Shown here one piece after another: positions 57,251 through 64,000 of a DNA stretch of 64,000 nt (the stretch's first letter is position 1; each line of letters begins with the position of its first letter). Source of the DNA: Arbacia lixula (Eukaryota; Echinodermata; Echinoidea; Arbacioida; Arbaciidae); the NCBI GenBank assembly GCA_963669155.1, contig OZ022591.1, forward strand, positions 20,178,605 to 20,242,604, read 5' to 3'. The position numbers and the translations under genes are program-made. The notes under the pieces were generated by a model. It was not told where the DNA came from. It ran no database searches and worked only from the letters and a program-made list of their open reading frames with translations.

Positions 57251-60039
57251 TTATGCTCGGAAATCAATCCTTGCTTGTTGCTGGGCTTGTTGCTGGGCTT
57301 GACGTTTTTGCTGCTGCAGCTGTTGAAACTTGCCCAGAAGTGACTCTGCAGAGGGCCTGTTCAGCGGCTTGCGGTCGAAGCATGGCTCCAGGATCTGCCT
57401 CACCTCCCGGCTTGCTTTCTTGAGGATGGGTGGTACGGTGGCGGGTTGCAGCAGCTGGCGCATCAAGGCCATGAACTCAGCACCCTCCCATAGCCGCTTC
57501 TCCACGAATAGCTCCAGAAAGGTGCAGGCCATGGACCAGATGTCGTTGCCCGGCCCGGCCCAGGCGTTGCCATCCCTTTGGGCCATCTCGGGGGGCATGT
57601 GGGTGATGGTGCCCCGTGGGCCCCGCACTGAGGTAGAGAGAGACATGCTGCTGCGGGTCTTGATGTGGGCTAGGCCCAGGTCGCACAGGTAAGCCCGCTT
57701 CGACGACTTCTCGATCTGAGGGACAGGGGTAAGGGCGAGGAGGATAGGAGGAGAGGAGAGATCAGGGAGAGCGGTGAGGGAAAGAATTGGAGGGTATAAG
57801 GGAAGCTATAAGTAAAGAACATCGTGCATAGTGATATTGCTCGAGCGATATTAGACAGAAACAAACTGATAGTGTTATTGAGCCGCACTCACGGTATCAG
57901 GAAATAAGATAAAGCATGGAGCTATTAACCTATAGCTCTATGGACCCAAAAATAGATTTAAAAAAAAAGTTAATTTCCATCATGACCATGACAAAGAAGC
58001 AAGCTTCCACTTCCGATATCTTGTGATGGGTATATTTTTGTCAAAAATACTTGTTGATAATTATTATCAACGTAAACTTGGAAGCGAGTATACCTACCAT
58101 AACATTTGATGGCTTGATGTCGAGATGAAGAATCTTAGAAGCATGGAGATACGTCAGAGCCGATAGGAGGCCCACTGTAATGTCTAGCTTCAGCTCCGAT
58201 GTCAGTACAATGCTCTGTATATTGTTGACAAGGGGATTTTCATGCAAAAGAAAATAGAGTTGAGAGAGGGGGAGTAGAACGCAGGGTGGGCACAGAACAG
58301 AGGTGCTTCATGAAGAGAGAGATGGAGTAAGGTTGCAGATAGAGATGGAGGGGTGTATTATAGGAAGATAAAAGGAGAAGGAGAGAGCGAGAGAGAGAAG
58401 GAATGAGGATAGAGTTAATGCAGATAAAGATGGAGGGATTGTGTATAGTAGTGTATATAGCATGAAAGTAGGAAAAGGAAATATTGAGAGAGAGGGAGAG
58501 GGACAGAGAGCGAGAGAGAGATGGAACAAGAGAGTCGGTAGGATTTGACAGGTTGTGCCATGTTTATTTTCGATTAAGCTGTTACCAATAACATAACCTC
58601 ATACAAGTTGTAGCGACTTTGGCGCTGTCTGCTCACTCTAAGAGGTACCGCATCGTATTCCAAGTCACTCTCGCCTTCATGCACACATGCATCAAACATG
58701 TCGATCACCAACACGAAGAATCCGCCATTTTCCTAACTCTCCATTCCAATACCACGAGGGCGCAATTTATCAATCTTCCCACTTTGAAAACTCTGTCAGA
58801 GATCGCCATGCAGAATGCTAAAACAGGACGAAGACGGTCCAACAATTAAATATGCTCCGAAAGTAATCAACGTCAAAGAAAATCAGCAGGTTGTACACAA
58901 CCCAAATATCCTTTAAAGGAATTGGAAGCTATGCTGGATGAAAACACTCCTCCCAGCATGTAATCAGCCATCCCTTTCAGTGTTAATCCGTCAAACCTTG
59001 ATTCATTTCAGTCTTTCACACATTCATTGAGTGTTCTCATTAATTTACACTGTAAACAATGCACAGTTATGTTAATTTATGCTCAGTATAGGGTTTATAC
59101 ATTCAGTTTCTGCATGTGATATAAATGTCCATTATCATGATTACTGTCATGATCATTACTTTACCCTTTTCTTGAAGATGACATCGTAGAGGTCCATTCC
59201 GTCGATGAACTCCATCACGATGAGCGCTCGCCCGACCTCGTGGCCCACGGCCATTAACGACACGATGTTGGGATGTCGGGCTCTCCTGGGACAGGGATGT
59301 TTTAATAGGAAAGACATATTGTTACAGTATCGCTTTTCTTTCCTAAAATCATTGCTGCTTTGTACCCACATTGCTGCTGCTTTGTACCCACCTGTCCATT
59401 TGATAAAATTTAGATTTTTATTTCTCTTCTTCTGCTTCTTCTGATCCTTCACCCTCCACCCTCATAGATTCAAAGATTCTTATAAATTTCCTTAATTTTC
59501 TCTGTCATTACTTTTTTCTCTCTTCTTCCTTCTTCTTCGACTTCTTATCATTCTGTCGTCTTGTCCAGCCCTCTCTTTTTTGTGTAGACCCATTGAATAC
59601 TTTCTCGAGAAAGTATTCAATTTGAGGAGTCTACTAAAAAAAGAGAGGGAGGGGTGAGATGGATATGGATGGGAAAGTGAAAGTGGAATAACCGATGGGA
59701 GATGGGGGCTCTTTAATTTCATTGATATGAAAAGTGTGAGCCGTTGTACGGAGAAATTTTTGCCCAGAACTAGTTGTTACAATTTAAATAATTCACAAAC
59801 GTGGGTGTTGTTTTTTGCCTCCCTCCCTCCCTAAAGAAGGATGAGGGCTTACTTGTGAATGAAAACCTCCTTCTCCACCTCGTCCTGTTTGCTGCCTGCA
59901 GTGGAGATGATCTTCACTGCTACCATAGTGCCGCGCCACACCGCCTTCTTCACCTCCCCGAACCCGCCTCGCCCTACAGTCTCCCGGAGGGTCAGCTCCG
60001 ACGGGTCGATGCGGTGGACTCCCTCAAAATCATCCCCAC
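57251..60039 (-). CDS. TKL-like protein kinase domain exons (3' part of ankyrin-kinase gene)
   Basis: Exons 60039-59853, 59285-59165, 58214-58098 and 57715-57251 join in phase. The kinase has the P-loop GRGGFGEV, VAVK (ATP-binding Lys), a helix-C Glu in DEVEKEV, hinge VMEFIDGMDL, catalytic loop HLDIKPSN, CDLGLA in place of DFG, a GTITHMPPE activation-segment end, and D-x-W (NDIWSMACTFLEL). The GRGGFGEV...WRGT.VAVK pattern points to the TKL group. HLD for HRD and DLG for DFG are non-canonical but keep the essential Asp, so it may be active. A Gln-rich tail (QQQKRQAQQQAQQQ) ends the protein. Donors and acceptors are canonical except a weak acceptor (CTCAAG|GT) before 60039. Confidence 0.88.
58255..58530. 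repeat. Purine-rich GAGAGA intronic stretch
   Basis: Almost all purine on the plus strand with GAGAGAG and GGAGG runs; lies in the intron upstream of the HLD exon. A similar shorter stretch is at 57720-57790. Confidence 0.75.
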
Positions 60040-60059
60040 CTTGAGATGCCAATGATATT

Positions 60060-60960
60060 ATGACATTGTCATTCCCGGGTTGGTATCACAATCAGGAGGC
60101 ACTCATCATCGATACATACAATAGACATTAATAGTACTATCTTTGTCGTTTTCGTTTTAGAGCAGTATCAAGGTTATTATCATTGTTATGTTTATTCTGA
60201 TTATGATTAAAATAGACAATTTATCTACATTTGTTTATAGATAGTCTATATTTCTTTTGATTTTTTTCCTCTTTGTTTCAAAATGGTCGGCTTTAACGGA
60301 GAGCAAAGAGTGAAAAATACTCTTCTTCATATGGAAATCCCAAGCTATTAAGAAGAGAAACCCTCATTCAAAATCACATGCCCTGTACAGATTTCATGTC
60401 ACCATCATGATTTTGCTGACTGAATGATAACGACACAGTCCACTTATTTGATCAGGATGTCCTAGATTTTGCTGACATAAGTTAATGTAGTAAGGCCAAG
60501 ATGCTCCGGCCCTGGCTCCCACAACTTATATTATTTTTGCGAACAAACTTTTAAAATGATCATAAAACAACCATTAAAAAACAAATTAGATGGGATTTAT
60601 CGCTTTAACTTTTCTGTTTGTCATTACGCTAGTATTTCACCATTATACATCATACATTTAATATACCCAATACCTTATACTTTATATTTTTATTGGCAAT
60701 TCATAAGTAGATATCATCTCATGGCGTTCCCCCCCTACCTCCTCCTTCCACCCCCCCCCCCCCCACACACACACACACATACACACACCGCTTTTGTTCG
60801 GATGTAAACCGGAACTGCTGATAAACGCTAACTTTTTTCTGTACTAAACTCTTTCAGCGCCATCGATGCCATTTCCCAACCAGTGGGCCTATTCACACTA
60901 CATACAGCAGCAGTTTGGCACACAGCGGCTAAATGGTTATGATCATGTGGATGGTGTCAC
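60060..60960. other. Intron of the ankyrin-kinase gene
   Basis: No exon recognised. Holds a poly-C run followed by (CA)n at about 60752-60786. Confidence 0.6.
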
Positions 60961-60964
60961 TTAC

Positions 60965-61101
60965 CAGATTCTGTTCTGCCTCTTGTTCTCGTTGCTGCTT
61001 TCACTTCTACCGGTTCCTTAAAGGCCGCCTCCTTTCTTGGTTCCTTAAAGGCCGCCTCCTTTCTTGGTTCTTCGTCTTGCTCAACCATGTCATCTGATGT
61101 T
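60965..61101 (-). CDS. Linker exon of the ankyrin-kinase gene
   Basis: Acceptor TTTGCAG|A at 61101 and donor CTG|GTAAGT at 60965; 137 nt that enter in phase 2 and leave in phase 1, fitting both neighbours exactly. It codes for an acidic, then basic linker (TSDDMVEQDEEP) with a perfect 27-bp tandem duplication encoding EPRKEAAFK twice, ahead of the kinase domain. Confidence 0.82.
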
Positions 61102-62052
61102 CTGCAAACGAGAAAGAAATGTATGGGATTGTGCGAAAGGCTAACAGACATATACACAGCCACGCTCATCATTTCAACTGAAAAGAGAATGAAGCCCTAT
61201 TGACAAGTTGATTCACATAAAAGCTGAAGATCAGAGACATACAGATTTGCAACGGGTAAGAAAAATCAGACAGGTTTGAGAAAATTGTGATTTTTTTGAA
61301 GATCTTTATTACAAGATCTGAATTATGTATGAACGATGTTTACATCCCTGCTGAGATGAAACATACTCCATGGATCAGCAATGACTCACTTCACATGATT
61401 GATCTAGAGCAAGATTGTATAGGCAGATATTTGTAAACATAAATAACTTCCTTGTGACAACTATTTCAAGTCCATTTCTTGATTGTTTTGATAGTTGGAT
61501 CCATTTTAACATACATCTATTACCAGGGTTGTCTCTCTCTTTGATTCGTGTTCCGTAGAGCTTTAAGGCCTTTGTACCTTACAATTCGTCTGATCAATTT
61601 TTCATTACTTCTCTACTTCATTTACATCATTTTTTTGTATATTCAACTATTGTTTAGATGTGTATAATCTTCATTTCTTTCTTTCCTCCTATCTATCATT
61701 CGTCCCATATATTCATATTCGAATTCATTACTTTCATATATTCTTTTTGTATTATATGTCCATTTATCTCACTAGCCATCTGCTTACAACATACATCTGA
61801 ACTCATCTCGCTTTTCACGTTCCCATTTCTTTCTTCCATTCATCATTATTTCATTCTCATTTTATATCGATCTTCATCGTCTAACTTCTGCTATTTTTTT
61901 CTTTCATCCCTCCCCCACCCCCCTTCTTGATATCGTTCCTCAATTTGATCCTTTCTTATAAACATAACACTCCTGCATAGAATTTGAGCGTGTTGAGTGT
62001 ACTGCTGGACAAAATTGACGCAACATTTGACAATACAGTCATCCGTGCTTAC

Positions 62053-63507
62053 GGAGCAATGCCAGCCAGTTTCATCAGTGATCTTCTGAGGGCGGATTCT
62101 TTCTGCAACATATCTAGAGGAGTTTTGCCTGCATTGTTCTTAATTGTGACGTCACTGCCATGTTGTATAAGGTAAGCCAGTAGAGCATTCCTGGGAGAGG
62201 TTATTTGTGGGTCGTTGAGTTCATTGCAGAGCTACACGGAGAGAGGGAGAGAAAGAGAGAAAGACATAAACGTGTAATTAAATGGAATAATCTGCATCAG
62301 TCTTAAACTGAAGACAACAAAATATGCTTTCAGGAAACGGATTTCGATTTCATTGCTTCAGAAAGAGTAATTTATTCAGAACCTCATGTATCTGCAAAGT
62401 TCATTTTGATACTTTATGTGCTATTTTGTGTCCTTATTAGCAACGCCTATACATGATTTTAGAAGTACAACTATACTAAAATATCAATGATCAATTCTGT
62501 TTTATATTGTTAAGTATTTACATTGTTTTACAAATACTCACATTGTTGTTGGTGGTAATAAAAAACATCATATGACATATCGTATCAGAGAAATGGGGGA
62601 GTAGATCGGAAAATACAGAAACAGAGAGAAATGAAGACAGAGGCAGACAGTGAGAATGATAGACACAAATGAGAGGAGAAAAACAAGAAAGAGAGAATTG
62701 GTAGACTGACAAGAGTTAAACTTGCTACGGGCAACAGGTGCAAAGACGACTGGACATGTGCAAAATTCTTATTGGCTGACTGACAAGGGGTGCGTTTATG
62801 CTCATTTTTTTTTTTGGGGGGGGGGGCAGGATCAGCGTTTTGATATGCGTTTAGTTCAAAACGCAGTTTGGTTCACGCTCATTTTGATATAAACCCCGTT
62901 CAAAACATCATTTCAAAACGCACAAAAAGGTGCGTTTACGATTGCCAATTCTGACTTAAACGCATTGCACATGTGTACGCGTTTAAATGACGTTATCTCA
63001 ACAGTAACAATACCCCCGTAAAGGGCGTTTTAGATGAGCGGTTTCAATCAGCATCTCAAAACGCTGATTCTGCCTTCGCATAAACGCACCCAAAGGATCA
63101 CATGAGAAACTTCCCACCTTAAACAGGTGCAAGGACGATTGCATAATTTGATTTTGATTCTTGATTTTATCAATTTTTATTCATGTCCTCCTTTTTGTTT
63201 TGTGTTTCTTTGTTTTTTTGTTTGTTTATTTGTTTTATTTTGGGCCATGTCTAACCGACGGGAAGCAAACGTTCAAATCACGCTTTACCTTTTGAAGATT
63301 AGGCGTATCCTTGACAAAGAGTGTTCCGCTCTTCCGCCGCCCTATGGCGAGATGGAGCACCGTATCTCCGTCCTTGTCCCCAGTGTTGACCTGTGCGCCA
63401 TGGTCGACCAGGATCTCGACGATCTCGGAGTAGCCTTGCCAGCAGGCCAGATGCAGGGGGGTAGCTTTGCCGTTGCGGTCAGCAACATGGAGTAGTTTGC
63501 CAGGGCT
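62053..63507 (-). CDS. Ankyrin-repeat exons (5' part seen) of the ankyrin-kinase gene
   Basis: Exon 63507-63289 (acceptor ATCAG|AGC, donor AAAAG|GTAAAG) encodes ankyrin repeats: [30 protein letters not shown], then [11 protein letters not shown]. Exon 62231-62053 (acceptor GTGTAG|CTC, donor CTCC|GTAAGC) continues [20 protein letters not shown] and KTPLDM. The TPLHLA and TVLHLA signatures are diagnostic. The repeat with a long insertion before the second half resembles Mindbomb-type ankyrins, which is only a resemblance. Phases 0-0 and 0-2 match the next exon. More repeats probably lie in exons beyond 64000. Confidence 0.85.
62788..63091. mobile_element. 304-bp TIR element in ankyrin-kinase intron
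   Basis: Left end GGGTGCGTTTATGCTCA; the right end, inverted, reads GGGTGCGTTTATGCGAAGG. Inside, TTCAAAACGC and GCGTTT repeat in both orientations, in the style of the 493-bp element at 31033-31525. Target duplication not clear. A G run (62817-62826) lies within. Confidence 0.68.
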
Positions 63508-63519
63508 CTGATGATCAGC

Positions 63520-64000
63520 CAGCAGACATAAGGGGGTTGAGGGTGGGGGAGAAATGGGGCAAGTATCAAAGGTAGATTGCCACACAAACAGTGTGCTTCT
63601 TTCGTTTTATCTTATTGGTCGCCAAAGTTCTCAGGCCGCCAAGGCAAGCGTAGTATCGCTTTACGTATATTTATATTTAATTCCTAGGTAGTCGACCACC
63701 TTCACTCATTCAGCGAACCTTACCAGTGTGGACGTACCCTCAGCCGAGGTTCCATGTTTCCTTTTAGCCTGTATAGGTCCGTTATATGCGTCATGAGGTA
63801 GCTTCATAATGGATGATCTTTGCAATGATTGTAACTACCATAGCGACAGCCAATCAGCTCTGAGCTCTGAGCATTGGCGTTGTTGCCATACGACTTGACA
63901 GGCGTTGATCACATGCGAGTTGACAGGTGTAAAGCACTATGCAAAATGTTCCACACAAGATGTGAATGAGGACTATTGCATGCCTTTTCATTGTTCAGCA
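63520..64000. other. Upstream intron or flank of the ankyrin-kinase gene
   Basis: No further exon found on the minus strand to the end of the window. Confidence 0.45.

Overview
The window is animal nuclear DNA and looks echinoderm. It opens with tandem core-plus-linker histone units, all on the minus strand, in the cyclic order H1-H4-H2B-H3-H2A known from sea urchin early histone arrays. H4 carries Cys at position 73 and H3 carries Glu at position 81, both sea-urchin-like. Every histone CDS is intronless and is followed by a canonical histone mRNA 3' stem-loop. No bacterial features are present. Species cannot be named from the sequence alone.

Layout. 1-9055: one complete histone unit (H3, H2B, H4, H1, H2A). 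9056-16413: a second, nearly identical unit that has lost H2A through a deletion of about 1.97 kb. 16414-18470: a third, more diverged partial unit holding only H3; its 5' leader is split by a roughly 715-bp patchwork insertion that contains an extra histone stem-loop. The array ends at about 18470. 18560-23400: PIF/Harbinger-type DNA, with a broken transposase 3' end (+) and an apparently intact three-exon MADF/Myb-SANT plus BESS-like gene (-), followed by a dense cluster of TCGGA-type motifs. 23400-31900: AT-rich transposon debris with fold-back repeats, an almost perfect 356-bp palindrome, a 15-bp minisatellite, a LINE RNase H remnant and a TIR element with a probable 3-bp target duplication. 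32000-36300: an RTE-like LINE fragment duplicated in tandem. 36300-39750: a second LINE type (Jockey/I/Nimb-like; gag-like ORF1 with zinc knuckle, ORF2 endonuclease). 40600-44860: a three-copy tandem of units carrying an SGNH-hydrolase-like ORF and internal repeats of about 120 bp. 44855-56800: further LINE pieces, long inverted repeats and MITE-like elements.

57251-63507 (-): the 3' seven exons of an ordinary-looking host gene joining ankyrin repeats to a TKL-like protein kinase. All intron phases agree, giving a 474-codon open frame; the 5' part is either outside the window or not recognised.

The histone genes supply replication-dependent histones, with transcripts ended by stem-loop cleavage rather than polyadenylation. 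Unit 1 and unit 2 are almost identical, as expected under concerted evolution. The array edge is where copies decay: H2A loss, a diverged H3 copy and the patchwork insertion. The rest is mostly nested, degraded mobile DNA with one host signalling gene at the right end.
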